A stretch of 64,000 nt of DNA from Dryas octopetala. Its lineage: Eukaryota; Streptophyta; Magnoliopsida; Rosales; Rosaceae. Both the position numbers and the translations under genes were made by a program. The notes beneath the pieces were generated by a model, which was not told the DNA's origin, ran no database searches, and saw nothing but the letters and a program-made list of their open reading frames with translations. Positions within the stretch are counted from its first letter, which is position 1. Every line of letters starts with the position of its first letter. The stretch lies in NCBI GenBank assembly GCA_963921425.1, contig OY992840.1:19198621-19262620 (forward strand), given 5' to 3'. This document shows, in pieces, positions 1 to 11,600 of the stretch.

Positions 1-1805
1 AGGAGAAGGTGGGAAGGGGTGAAGATGATGACAACGATGAGCTTCTTGAGAAACTACATACCAATAGCTCGTTTGGAGAGGTTTCCTTCCTTTGCAACAC
101 TCCCCAGCCGTATGCTGTTCAGGTTCGTGAACTGTGCAGGGTCTTGCGAATTGATAAACAATCCTTTAGAGAAATCCTGGATATATATTTCTTGGATGGT
201 CGGATGATCTTAGACAACCTCCTTGAGGTAAATTAATAGAGTTGGGAAATTTTGGTAGTCTTATTTTTCTTGCTTTTCAACTTACAAATTAATTCCATCT
301 GCTTGCTAATTTTCAACTTACAGGGTAAAGACGAGAATACCCGGAACAAGCTTTTGGAATCAGATATCACACTTTTTATTGGAAAGCATGAAATGGAGTT
401 AGTTATGAAAGTAAATTGTGCTGCCTATGATGGAGATTATTATAGAGTAAAGCGTCTGATTGGAGCTGGAGTAGATCCAAACAAGATGGACTATGAGGGA
501 AGGTCACCTTTGGTATGAATCTAGATGCCTAAGGCCCTAAGCTACTAATTGATCTGTATTAAATTAGAATAAGATGCTAGAATAACATAAGTATCTAGCT
601 TTATATATGAATCTAGCCCCACTGAACTGTGTGTTTGTAAGCAGGAAATGAATTCTTGTAAGGTTTAATTAATGTTTATCTGTTTCCCACAGCATGTTGC
701 TGCATCGAAAGGGTACGAGGATATTATTGTTTTCCTTGTTGAACAAGGAGCCAATGTCGAGATATCAGGTGATCTTCTAAGGACCTCTGCAGAAAATTTC
801 AAATGGATCATGTGTGTGTGTCCTGAAGAAATCTCACAAGTCACTACCATTATTGTTGATTAACTTTGTGTATTGTTGTATTAGATAATTTTGGGAACAC
901 TCCCTTGCTTGAAGCGATAAAATATGGCCATGATCAAGCAGCTTCTGTACTTGTTAAGGCGGGGGCATCACTTACTATGGATGATGCTGGTGATTTTCTA
1001 TGCACTACTGTAGCAAGGAGGAATTTCGACCTTCTGAAGAGGATTTTAGCCAATGACATCAACCCAAATGCGAGAAATTATGATCAGCGATCACCACTTC
1101 ATATAGCTGCTTCAGAAGGGTTATATCTAATGGCAGAATTGCTTTTAAAAGCAGGAGCAAGTGTTCTATCAAAAGACAGGTACTATCTGAATGTTCATCT
1201 GGCTTAGCAGGCAGGGATTTTGAGTCTTATGGTCTCCTGGAAACCATTGTTTAAATGTCAGCCAAATTGTGCACCTAAAGTTAACAAAATTAGTGCCTAT
1301 TGGGGATGTCACAAGACTCACAACAATCAAAATTTAAAGAAGGTTAAAACCATTTAAGATAGGAATTAAATCCCTTATGGCTGAAGATCCTAAAAATCAC
1401 AAAAAAAAAATTAGGAAAAAAAGGATAACCATAGAGTTGTGATTAACCCTACATCAAAGTTGTGTCCTGAAACTTCAGAATCCAATCTGCTTAGACTGTG
1501 TCGATATGCTCCTTAAATCCCATAGTAACTAATCAAATCACAATTTTGTACAGAGGCACTAGAAGAGAAAATGAGACAGTATTGTGGTAATTTTGGCTTT
1601 AGAGTAAAGCAAAGGAATTTCTATTCGAAAGTAATTCCAACTTGTTTAACCTTCTAGTCTACTTGGTGATTGCAGATGGGGGAAAAGTCCACTTGATGAA
1701 GCCCGCATAGGTGGAAATAAGAAACTGATCGAACTGCTTGAAGTTGCAAGAGCTTCTCAGTTGTCAGAGTTATCTGATCACTCTCAAGAAACTAACATAC
1801 AGTAG
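1..1805 (+). CDS. SKOR: SKOR/GORK-type outward-rectifying K+ channel, 3' part only
   Basis: Five exons on the plus strand: <1-227, 324-512, 693-768, 885-1179 and 1676-1805, all with GT/AG borders and joining in phase. The window starts inside the gene, so the membrane segments and pore are missing. What is present is the end of the cyclic-nucleotide-binding-like domain (VGRGED, then NSSFGEVSFLCNTPQPY) and about five ankyrin repeats (GRSPLHVAASKGYEDI, GNTPLLEAIKYGHDQ, QRSPLHIAASEG). The family releases K+ at the plasma membrane, for example into xylem or from guard cells. The stop comes about 20 residues after the last ankyrin repeat. SKOR normally continues into an acidic KHA domain of about 70-80 residues, and I see no trace of it downstream. 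SKOR is preferred over GORK only by general resemblance. Confidence 0.88.
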
Positions 1806-2824
1806 TTTTCTTGAAGTAAATTTTACCAGCTACTAGCCAATTAATGTGTATTATCTGTAATGTAATAATAAACTATCCTTGATTGAATGATAAATGTTAA
1901 TAGGAGTTGGAACAATAATTCCCAGATGCTTATTGATGTCTTTGATAAACAGTAACAAAGTGTTATTAGTTGTGACATACTCAAAGAATATGAGCATGCA
2001 ATAGAAATATAGAATAGCCGCGTTTGCAAGCAATACCATTCCTACTACTAGTCGTAGTTGAGGTTGGAAAGCCTTAACGACAAAGAAAGAGAGCCTCCAA
2101 CTACCACACACATTGTTGATCAACTGATTATCACAGCAACATACCACTGCCATCCCAGCTACCTATATATACATGTATATGCAGTAGATAGGATATCATG
2201 CTGTTCATATATATGATGATATATATTATATGCATAATGCATCAAAAGTTCAGGACTCAAGAGCATAATTAGAAAAGTGATGAAGGTGTGGGGAATGTGG
2301 TCTGGCTCGAGAGAGTAGTGATTCGTGAAAAATAAGAATAACGTTCTCGGACCAGGCTTCATTCCCCTCACCACCTTCTCTTTTCTCTAAGGCCACGTTT
2401 GTTTGATGGTAATTAAAGAAAGAAATAGGAATTGTATTTCTTTTCCTGCCTATCTTGTAATGGAATGGTTTTGGTGTTTCCATCTTAACGTTTGGAACAC
2501 ACTTAGGAATCGAGACTAGGAAATAGATTACAATTTAACACGTTAGGGCCATAGTTGGAAATTGGTTTTGGGCTTTAATAGGAGTGGCCCATATATATTA
2601 TTATATGGGCCGAGGTATTGGTTTTGGGCTGCGGCCTGGGCAAGTGTCTGATCCGACACGCTGAGTAGTAAATGCTGGTCTCAGCAAACGAAAGAGGTGC
2701 TTGGAGATTAAGGCAAGCAGCAGCATTCACATCACACATTGAGCAACAGAGCAAGTACCAAATTAAGCAAAGAAATCAAAGAAAGAAAGCAATCGAATAT
2801 TTGAGAAGGAGATCAACAGAGGAA
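1806..2824. other. Spacer: channel 3' end and promoter of the next gene
   Basis: No gene seen. It holds the 3' UTR of the channel gene, AT-rich sequence, and from about 2389 to 2560 a stretch that starts like a hAT-type MITE, whose second end I could not pair. The 5' leader of the membrane protein gene probably begins near 2660-2700. Confidence 0.5.
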
Positions 2825-4149
2825 ATGGCGTTGCAGTGGATGATACTGACGTACATAGTGGCAGCAGAGGCAGCCTTAGCCTTCATCTTAACCATTCCTT
2901 CGCCGAAGGTCCTGAAGAATCGTTTGGTGTCTTTGGTCTCTCTCATCCTCCAACCTGCCCTCTTCATCGTCCCCTTCGCCGCCTTTCAGCTTCTTGGTTT
3001 GATCTCTTTCTTTTTATTTCTTTCAGCGATCTGCATGCCTTTCTTCCAATAGCAATTTCAGAACGAAATTTTTATTTATTTTTTAGGGCATTGATTTTGA
3101 TTTTGCTTTTTTTTTTTTTTTTTCTTTGTTGAATTCCTTGTAGATATATATTGGAAGAATGAGCACCGCTTGATGTGTACCTCTGAGATCTGCACCGCTG
3201 CTGAGCGAGACCGTTCTGAAAAATCCGTCAGTTTCACTATTTTCACTATTTTTTTTTTTCATTTTAATTTCTTATAGATTTCCAATCTTTAATTAAGTTG
3301 ATTCCTTTAAGCTTTTAGTGAGCCGGATGAAATATTTAAAAGATTTTATATAACAAAGGCAAAGTTCAATTTGATGAGACCCTAATGCTTCCAATTCCCC
3401 ATTGACTAATAGTAGTAATGCTGTTTAATGACTTCATTATAGAATAAAGCAAAATTAATTTTAAGGACCTCTGGGTGATCAATAAATTGATAATTATGTT
3501 TCTCAAAATCATAACTCTGAATAAGACATACCTGTTTCTTGACCAAGTCATGTTTCATTAATTCACACTTTATGGTGGTATTAGATAGTTGGTGACATTT
3601 TTAGAGTAGATTGAACAAGGAAGGTTTCAGTGTTTTTGCAAATTGGGAAGGGAAGCTGGAATTACGTTGTCCTCGAAACCCTTCATGAATGGAAACTGTA
3701 TTTACCACCTTTTCCTCCATTCACATAGTTTGATGAGGCTTATCATATTTGATTTGGTTTGATGATAGAAGAGCTGGCAAGCCCAGTCTAATGATTGCAT
3801 AATTGTTTGCATAAGGGGAAGTGAAAGATGCAAGTTCTGTCTCTATACATTTTAAATGCTATTATTCTTGACACACTTTATTGCGAACATTATGCCATGC
3901 AGATCCACAAGGCTGAAAGGAATGTAATTCTTTGTGCTTCAGCATGTATTCTTTACTGGTACGTTGATCCTGTGATTGAATGCCTTTACCTTTCTTTAAT
4001 TAAACATGGAACTTTGAAGCCTCAGCTTGATTTATTGTGGTTTGATACTAATCTACAAATGTGGGCGCAGGTGTCTTTTTCGCATCTGTAAGTTTTACAA
4101 GGATATTCAAAGCTTAGAGGAAGCAGAGAAGAGGTACAAGGACCAGTAG
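2825..4149 (+). CDS. Small BAP31-like endoplasmic reticulum membrane protein
   Basis: Four exons: 2825-2996, 3144-3226, 3903-3958 and 4071-4149, together 129 residues. The predicted protein starts MALQWMILTYIVAAEAALAF and ends EAEKRYKDQ, closely resembling the Arabidopsis At5g17190/At3g03160 B-cell receptor-associated 31-like proteins. Three hydrophobic stretches are visible, roughly residues 1-24, 33-58 and 86-105. Between them is a conserved hydrophilic segment (IYWKNEHRLMCTSEICTAAE). The C-terminus is short and charged. The animal family handles ER export and quality control of membrane proteins, but the role of the short plant members is not settled. An in-frame upstream Met at 2672 exists, but the family start is at 2825. 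Confidence 0.9.
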
Positions 4150-6083
4150 TAGATTTTCCAATATATACTCTTCTTTGGAAGTGGAAACAGCTGAGTTCAT
4201 ATTTTTTCATCATAAATGGCAAACCGATGTTACTTTTAGTATACTGTAATGCTTTGGAATTGTGTGTTTACAATCTGTAGTCATCTAGTATGTGTTTCTG
4301 CGACATTTTTCTTGTAGCTCAATGTACTTGATTTTCTACGTTATATGAAAACTATGACAATTATGAGTGCTTAGAAATTTGGCCATGACTGGAGTTTTGA
4401 TCCTGCCTGTATTTGTCGAGGAATTACTCTACCCAGTACCCACCCCTAGTTCTTTCAAAATTTTCATTGTTTAAATATATTTACAGAGGCTACCCTCGAT
4501 CTTTCTTGGGGATTGCAATTGGCTCCCCTACATTCAAAATCATGGGTGATAGTCCTGAAGGAAATATATGACATAAAATTTAGGTCCAGGAATGCAAGTG
4601 GGGTCGAATGAGAAGGACCTTGGTCTCTTACCACTGAGGGCATATTGAATTCTTAATGACTGATATTTGTTTGGGGCTTGGGTCTGTTATGCACAGTTTA
4701 TATGAATAAGATTTTGACCTGGCATAAATCCCAAAGTGTTATTCACGTCAAGTATGGTATAAGTGTATAACGTTTAAGGAAGCTACAGGCGCTAGAGAAC
4801 TGAAAGAAAATCAAAGAATTTGATTCTGTGTTGTGTCAAAAGGAGGAGACAAGTATGGGATTTGGTATGAATTGCAATGTAGACTTGGTATCGCACTACC
4901 TGCATTGACCATCTGAACACTAAAATGTCATATTCTCATCATATGATGCATATTTTTTTAATGTTTTATTCCCGCGAATGCAACTTTTCTTTTGGCCAAC
5001 CGCGAATGAAACTTAAAGATCAAACAAACACACGCTTTCGTTTCATGACAATTGCTCTTCAAGTTTGTCAAGAATAATATGCATCGACTCCATGATGACG
5101 ATGAAGTATTCCTCTTTCATTATTATTATTATTATCATTTTTTTTTTTTTGTGAGGAACCGCTGGAATTTTCTTTTTGTTCAAAAGGGAGCCGCTGGAAT
5201 TAAGTAACATTTTCATTCTTGTAGCACAAGGTACGAGAATGCTTGGGTTTTTGTTCTATTTTTGTAAGACGTATGAGATTGGTCATGAATTTAGTATCAA
5301 TTTCGGGATTTTCTTAATTTAGGGATCTAGAAAAGGTAGCTAACCCAAGTTTTGCCCTTGTTTTATATATGCCGAATAAGACTGCTATCCTGGCCCTTTC
5401 CCACTTATCTCATGAAAAGATTGAACAGAAAAACACATTGCAAATGTGTAGCAATACATTGACTGATTGACAGCTTGTCGTGGTCATATGTTCCCAACTT
5501 AATTCCCATGATTTTTGAGGTTACCGCGCACTTCCAGTCTTTGTATGGTAGGTAGCATCTAATCTATGAAGTAGCCAGGTCCTTATTTGAAGAAAATAAC
5601 GTTTATGAAGTTTTTGTTAGTTCAAAACAGGTGCCCAAAATGAGTGGACATGTTTGATCATGTGATTTTTTTGGCAAAGGTGACTAGCTACAGCACATTT
5701 TTCCAAGCCATGTTGGAAATACACATCAATGATCAAACCATCACTGCTCCATGCCTCCATGACTTAATTGATATAGCCATGCCAAGCTGACGTGACATCT
5801 TAAGGACACAAGCATTCATACTAATACCATCAAAGCTTGCATAAACATTGAAATTTAATCAAACAGGCAGGCTGAAAATTCAGTAAGCTATCAATACTGT
5901 GACATGTGAAAAGAATCATTGGAAACCTTATTTTACTTCCAATTCCACTTGCCCCATTGTATTACAACTCTGGACAACAAATTAATGTTACCATGAATAA
6001 GTTCACCAAATTAATGAAATAAGAATGACTATAAAATTAAGAATTAGCAGAAAGAATACATTTTCTCATGAAAAAGAATAAAA
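4150..6083. other. Spacer without recognised genes
   Basis: This contains the 3' UTR of the BAP31-like gene and AT-rich sequence. Short open frames here lack family resemblance and splice context. The two genes point towards each other, so no promoter is expected. Confidence 0.5.
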
Positions 6084-7442
6084 TCAATATGATCTTCTAA
6101 TACTCTTGAAATCTACAGACTCAATGCATTCCAACCCAGCTCTGTAAGGATTCAACAGTTTCAAAAGCTCGGTTGTTTTCTCCTTTGTGTGATCATCACC
6201 ACAACAAACCTGTAAAACTAACAAGAGCTTCTGAAAGGTACCAACTTGAAGGGCCTCAACCAGAACTCTTTCTTCTTCTTCTTCTTCTTCTTCTTCATGC
6301 CTACTAGCACACTTACAGAGCTTCCAAATAGCAGAAATTGAATGCTCAGTCGCCATTTCTGATACCCTTAAAATTTTCTTCACCAAGACTGGTATAGTCA
6401 GAGCATTAGCATAGGCCTTTTCCCTCCCTTCTTTGCAATCACAAAGACTATCCAAAACCCTCAAAGCCCTCTCGCTTATGCCCCTTTCAGAGTCAACAAG
6501 AGTCTCTACCAAAATGGACACCAAACCCATCTCCAAAAATGCTGATTTGATCTTCTCACAGCTAGAAGAAGATGATGAAACCAAGTAGAAGATTACCATT
6601 AGAGAGGCTTTGGTAATCGTCGGAGAAATTTTGTTTCTGATGAACTCGAACAGTATCTGATTGACTCCACCAATCTCTGCCAATGCCTCAACATGTTTCG
6701 GATCACAACCAAGAAGCTCTTTCAATGCCAGAATAGAATTTTGCTTCGCGGAGAGATCACTGCCGCTCTTGAGAAACCAAACCATGCAATGCAACGAAGC
6801 ACGAGATCCCAAGAATTTCTGGGCTTCCTCATCAAGTCCTGAAGGAAACATCCAACTCAGCGCAGACAATATTTCTTCGCACACATTGACATTTCTTTTT
6901 AAACAATGACTTGCAAAAGAATCAAATGCAGCAGCGAGAACAGAGGCCGTCCCATTCTCCAAGAGGCAGCGCTTGTTATGTTCGCTCTCGGCCCCCAATT
7001 TCTTGATCTTGTGCACACATTCTAAGCAGCCAGGTTGGTCCAGACGTCGAGCAGAGGCTGCAACACTAAAGAGAATCTCCGAGACCTCAAGAGGCATGAT
7101 GGGAATTCTGGGTGTTGGGATACGTTCAATGCCATAGTGCTGATTGTCAGTGCACCATTCTTGAATCATTCTTGTGAGAGTGCGGTTGGGAATCCGATCA
7201 AAGTTTCTTAGGACCTGATTTGTTACAGGGCACGTGAAATTCCCTGCTTCGAGCCACGTCTCGATACTCTGTCGATCGTAGGTGATCCCGGAAGATAATG
7301 TAACAGGATCCTTCATCAAGTCAAGAGATATTGGGCAGAGGAAATGGTTTGGGATGAGCAGCTCCAGGTCGAGGTTGCCTGCACCAGCCTTCTCTTTCGC
7401 GGCGCGGTGCCCGGTTTTCCTTCTTCTCCAACCCAAAACCAT
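6084..7442 (-). CDS. U-box E3 ubiquitin ligase with ARM repeats (PUB20/21/CMPG1-like)
   Basis: A single uninterrupted frame of 452 residues, as usual for this intronless plant subfamily. The U-box lies at about residues 29-103, with the core LIPNHFLCPISLDLMKDPV followed by GITYDRQSIETWL and the conserved CPVTNQ. The rest is a helical ARM-like repeat region (ALKELLG, ASLMVIFYLV, ALRVLDSLCDC). A run of glutamates at about residues 382-391, encoded by a TTC repeat on the plus strand, interrupts the last repeats. U-box proteins bring a charged E2 to a substrate, and members of this subfamily act in immune and stress signalling. The start at 7442 leaves a short basic N-terminus (WRRRKTGHRAAK) before the U-box. 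Confidence 0.92.
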   Translation of the reverse strand: MVLGWRRRKTGHRAAKEKAGAGNLDLELLIPNHFLCPISLDLMKDPVTLSSGITYDRQSIETWLEAGNFTCPVTNQVLRNFDRIPNRTLTRMIQEWCTDNQHYGIERIPTPRIPIMPLEVSEILFSVAASARRLDQPGCLECVHKIKKLGAESEHNKRCLLENGTASVLAAAFDSFASHCLKRNVNVCEEILSALSWMFPSGLDEEAQKFLGSRASLHCMVWFLKSGSDLSAKQNSILALKELLGCDPKHVEALAEIGGVNQILFEFIRNKISPTITKASLMVIFYLVSSSSSSCEKIKSAFLEMGLVSILVETLVDSERGISERALRVLDSLCDCKEGREKAYANALTIPVLVKKILRVSEMATEHSISAIWKLCKCASRHEEEEEEEEERVLVEALQVGTFQKLLLVLQVCCGDDHTKEKTTELLKLLNPYRAGLECIESVDFKSIRRSY

Positions 7443-7515
7443 AATTAGTACTAGTGCTGGTGTTACAGATTTCAGAAACTAAAGCAATAAGATAGAGGTA
7501 AAAGCTACAGAAGCT

Positions 7516-7556
7516 GTTTGTTGTTGTTGTTGTTGTTGTTGTTGTTGCTGTTGTTG
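7516..7556. repeat. (GTT)n microsatellite in the 5' leader of the U-box gene
   Basis: About 13 GTT units with one GCT interruption. It lies between the putative TATA box and the start codon, so the transcript should carry a (CAA)n leader, a type of sequence that stays unstructured. Confidence 0.9.
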
Positions 7557-7590
7557 TTTTTGTTTGTGAAAAATAGGTGGGAGATGTGGG

Positions 7591-7600
7591 GTTTATATAG
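7591..7600 (-). promoter_or_regulatory. Putative TATA box of the U-box gene
   Basis: On the minus strand this reads CTATATAAAC, close to the plant TATA consensus, about 150 bp before the start codon. Confidence 0.6.
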
Positions 7601-7777
7601 TATGTTGTCCTAATGAAGTACAACTTTCAGGTTTTCACACACGGTGTTGGTTTGTTCAAAGTTGAGACCGTGTGGTACATACCATAGAGTAGTAGCAGAG
7701 AATTTAATAGGAAAGTAATCAAGTTGATCAAGAGACAGAGGGGCTTTTTAGTAATAGGGAATACTAGGATTTGAATG

Positions 7778-7983
7778 TTGACCGTTGAAGGTTTGAATGT
7801 TTATAATCCAACCGTCAAAGGGGGGGAAATGGTAAAAGTAAGCTCCTCTGGCTCGGAATCAAATGAACCAATTAGTAAACGAATTTATGTTTTAGAATTA
7901 TGATGTGAGCTGAGTCTGAGCTGGGTAAGGACTTGAGGGGTTATGTATGAGTAATTGAGTAATGAGGTTTTGAAGCGTTGACC
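7778..7983. promoter_or_regulatory. W-box cluster upstream of the U-box gene
   Basis: TTGACC occurs at 7778-7783 and 7978-7983, and a TTGAC core in the other orientation at 7814-7818. WRKY factors bind TTGAC(C/T). Elicitor induction of CMPG1-type U-box genes through W-boxes is established. Whether these copies act is inferred. Confidence 0.45.
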
Positions 7984-8661
7984 AAGATTTCTTTTTTCTC
8001 TGAATCAGAGATGACGAACAAGACCGATATCCCAGCTCCCTTAAATTTTATTTCTTGCAAGTCTTATTATATTTTATTATTTTTTATTAAACTTACAACT
8101 TGCAAGTCTTTCTTTGGGTTCTTTTTTTAATCTTTGTAAGAACGAGTCCTACCCTCATCTCTCATTCAGCTGCCTTCTTTTTAGTAGGTTTTGACTTTGA
8201 GTGCTTTTCTTTTCTTGTGGGTTGAAGGATTAGTTGGCCAAGTCCAAAGCATAACGAGTTATGTTAAATGCACAATACAAACTCTCATTACATTTATTTG
8301 AAAAACTAATATAAGCACCATAAAATACAGGTTAATTCGAATCAACCAAAGATTCTAACCTAAAACCTCAGAAGTTACTTTTATTCATGTTTGAATACTG
8401 TACAGAAAAAAACTCTGTCAAAATGAGATTATTTTACAAATCAATTTTGATCATGTACCTAATCAGCAAGATTGGCAAAAGATATGCTACCTTGAAAACA
8501 AATTAGGCTTAAGTTTTAAAACAATTCCAGCCTGAAAAACAAGGAGAAGTAGAAGAAAAAAGAAAGAAAGAAATCAATCCAGCCTAACAGAGTTCGCTAC
8601 TCATCATTCTATCAGCGAATCCAATGGTACGTGTAGCACAAAGCTAAGTAGAACAGTAGAT
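7984..8661. other. Spacer between the U-box promoter and the XLG 3' end
   Basis: AT-rich sequence with no gene. The right part, from about 8300, is probably 3' UTR of the XLG gene. Confidence 0.4.
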
Positions 8662-11600
8662 TCATTCCTGCCTGACATATGGAGAAGAACTCATTTCCGT
8701 ATCGTAAAATGAGTCATCCGCAGGTATTCCAAAAAAATTATCATCCTTTTCTTCATCCCACTTAAGGACCTCCCTTATGTACCTGAATGCCTCATCAACC
8801 GAGGTACCCTCCCGAGCTCGGGTTTGTGCCACAAACAACTTTTCACCACTTATGGAGGAATAGAGCTCTTTGAATTTCACTGCCACATAATAATATGCTT
8901 GTTGTGCTAGAGACTGATTACTACCGTGGGGCTTAACAGGGCTGAAGTCCTTGAACCACTCACAAGCTGACAAAGGAACCTGGTTTATCTTGTCTTCAAA
9001 GGCATCATATTTGTTCAGCAAAAGCACAAATGAGGTGTTTCTAAAACAAGGGTGACTCACCAAACTCTCGAACAAATCTCTGCTTGCCAGCATCTTATTA
9101 TAAAGAAGACCATTACTGCAGGCCCACATTTGATCGTAGTCACTCAAGGCAACACAAAATATCACTGCCCTCGCGTCTTCAAACATTTCCAGCCATTTGC
9201 AGCCATCATTCAGTCCCTTGGAACTAATGCGAATTAGTTGATACCTGAGACAAGAAAACCCAGTGAGAAGCAGATTGATGGTTTTGGGGAAAGCCAAAAA
9301 GTAAGGAGTGAAGAATGAAGGTTTTACTTGGTCAAGGGAGGTGGGCATTCATAGCTTTCATTGTATAGCTCAGACATGGAGCTTCTATCATCAAATGAAT
9401 ATTCCATGAAGGCAAGGCCATTGCTTGGAGTAACTCCCTCAGCATATAAAATGTCCTTCTCGGAAGGCTCATACTCATTACTTGATATTTCTATAGCCTG
9501 TTGAAAATGAAACACCAAACATCCATGAGGGGTGAAATGATTATACGAATGAGTAAAAAGATCCAATATGGACCAAAATAAAAACTAATCTGAAAAAAGG
9601 TGGAGCCAAAATATGTAAGGCCACAACGAGGTACGACTAACCCGATCTAAGAAATATTTGGCAATTTCAGGAAGACAATGTAATTCCTCCCTCCTTTTGT
9701 AAGTCTCCTGAATGGCAGAATCTTTCCACACTTCATCTACAATAGGAGCATACTCACGTGTTGCAGCAGGGAAGAATGCATCCAAGTCTCCCGTTGCCAT
9801 GATATCCAGTAACCAGTCAGAAAAGTGCTTGAACCTTTGGTTGATTGAATAGATGCATTGCTCACTTTCATCAACTACTGTTTCACATAAATTCATTTCA
9901 CAGTCAACCACTGCTTAAGGTTCATTCAAGCCTACAAGCAGAAAACCAAATAAGCAAATTGTTCTACATCTCTAATAACATGTTAAACATTTTCCCTCTT
10001 CAATCAGTAGGAGAATTCATTAATATTAATGACAGAAGGACAGCTATGAGTTTATTTTTTGTTTGCAATTATGTCTGACATAAGATAAGACTAATCACGT
10101 TGAATCCACTCCCTTGTGTATACACAACTTGGAACAGAAATAAAATGATATGCATAAAGCCGCCGTGTTGATTACTATATTCTACCAAAAAGAAATAGTT
10201 GACCAACAACAGCAGCAGAGAATCAGAGTAAGAGTAAGGTTAAACTCACAGCTACAGCCACCCATTAAAGAAAATAAAGAAAAGAAAAAAAAATAATACA
10301 GAAAATAAAGAAACAAATAAATACAGCTCTGTGCCAGGTAACTGTATTTAAAGTAGAATTAAATGCAGTGACATAAGTAGACAATGCCTATTGACATGAC
10401 CAAATTAATTTATCCATATTAGGAGCCACCAAAATCCATGTGGTATAAATATTGAACCAACCCAAGCAATCCAAACCAAATATAATATTTTTCAGTTTCA
10501 AAGCCTTTCGCAAATGACAAGAGGAAAATCATTATTGATGACCTAAAAGCTTTTCCCATATAGCAAAGAGCAAAAATATGATTGCTTGGCTAAGTACAAA
10601 CTCATACACAAAAAACTTGGATCTAGAAAAGATGTTGCAAAGATGGACATAACAAATAGCTACCTACCTTAGCTTCAACTTAATCAAAGAACAATGTTGC
10701 CATCAGAAAAAGGAGAAAATAGAAGTCATGTATTTAAATAAATACAGACCTGATTCAGACTCTTCTGCAGCCCCTGGAGTAGTCCTATTCTCCGTCAAAG
10801 CTTCTTCTTCAAAGCGTTCTCGGCCCTCAAGTAATATACTTAGATACTTGTACATATTGCTTTGAATCATGAGCTTGATGTTCTGCAGCTCTTCGGGAGT
10901 GAACTTGTTCCCATATAAAAATTTGGCCTGTTACATGGAAAAAAGAAGGATAACCAAGGCATTTTTAAAAAGTAATACAATTGAAAAAACAAGATATTTA
11001 GTCATACCCATGCAAATAAATCAAGCTTCTGATTAAAAAAAAAAAACAATAATAAAAAAAACGAGCAAAACAAAAGCTAGCACCCCCCCCCCCCTCCCCC
11101 CCCCCCAGGGGTATTTCACTAACGGATCTCCAGCTATCAGTTTGATAATCCGCAAAAGGGAAGTTGGCACATTAAAATATGCACCATGCTCTTGGCAAGG
11201 TTTTATCGAACAATCCAAGTTCCAATTCGACACCAGTTTCAATAGAAGATTGCACACCACATAATGACAAATAGAAAGATAAGATAGGTTTATTATCACA
11301 GTAAGGGAAACACCTTTAATTGCCAATTGATGGATATGTCAAGACAAGGTATATGCAACTATTAACTTCCCATTTGTATTAAGTGAACAACTTAAATCTT
11401 AAAACATTTGATTGTTGAAAGCTAAACAAACGAGCATTTGCTTTAGGCACCAAACACGTGATGAAGCCAGTCGATGCTAACTCTTGATGCTGGCGTGCTA
11501 ATGGGGGCACCCAAGGGAATTCTACGTTACACATACTTGAGGAAGCTGGCAAAAAAGCAGTAAAATGTAGAATATACCTGCTTGAAGATGGTGCTAGTTC

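Noticed and set aside
2389-2560. Possible hAT-type MITE starting GGCCACGTTTGTTTG
   Set aside because: The left end resembles such elements but no matching inverted right end or target duplication could be found.
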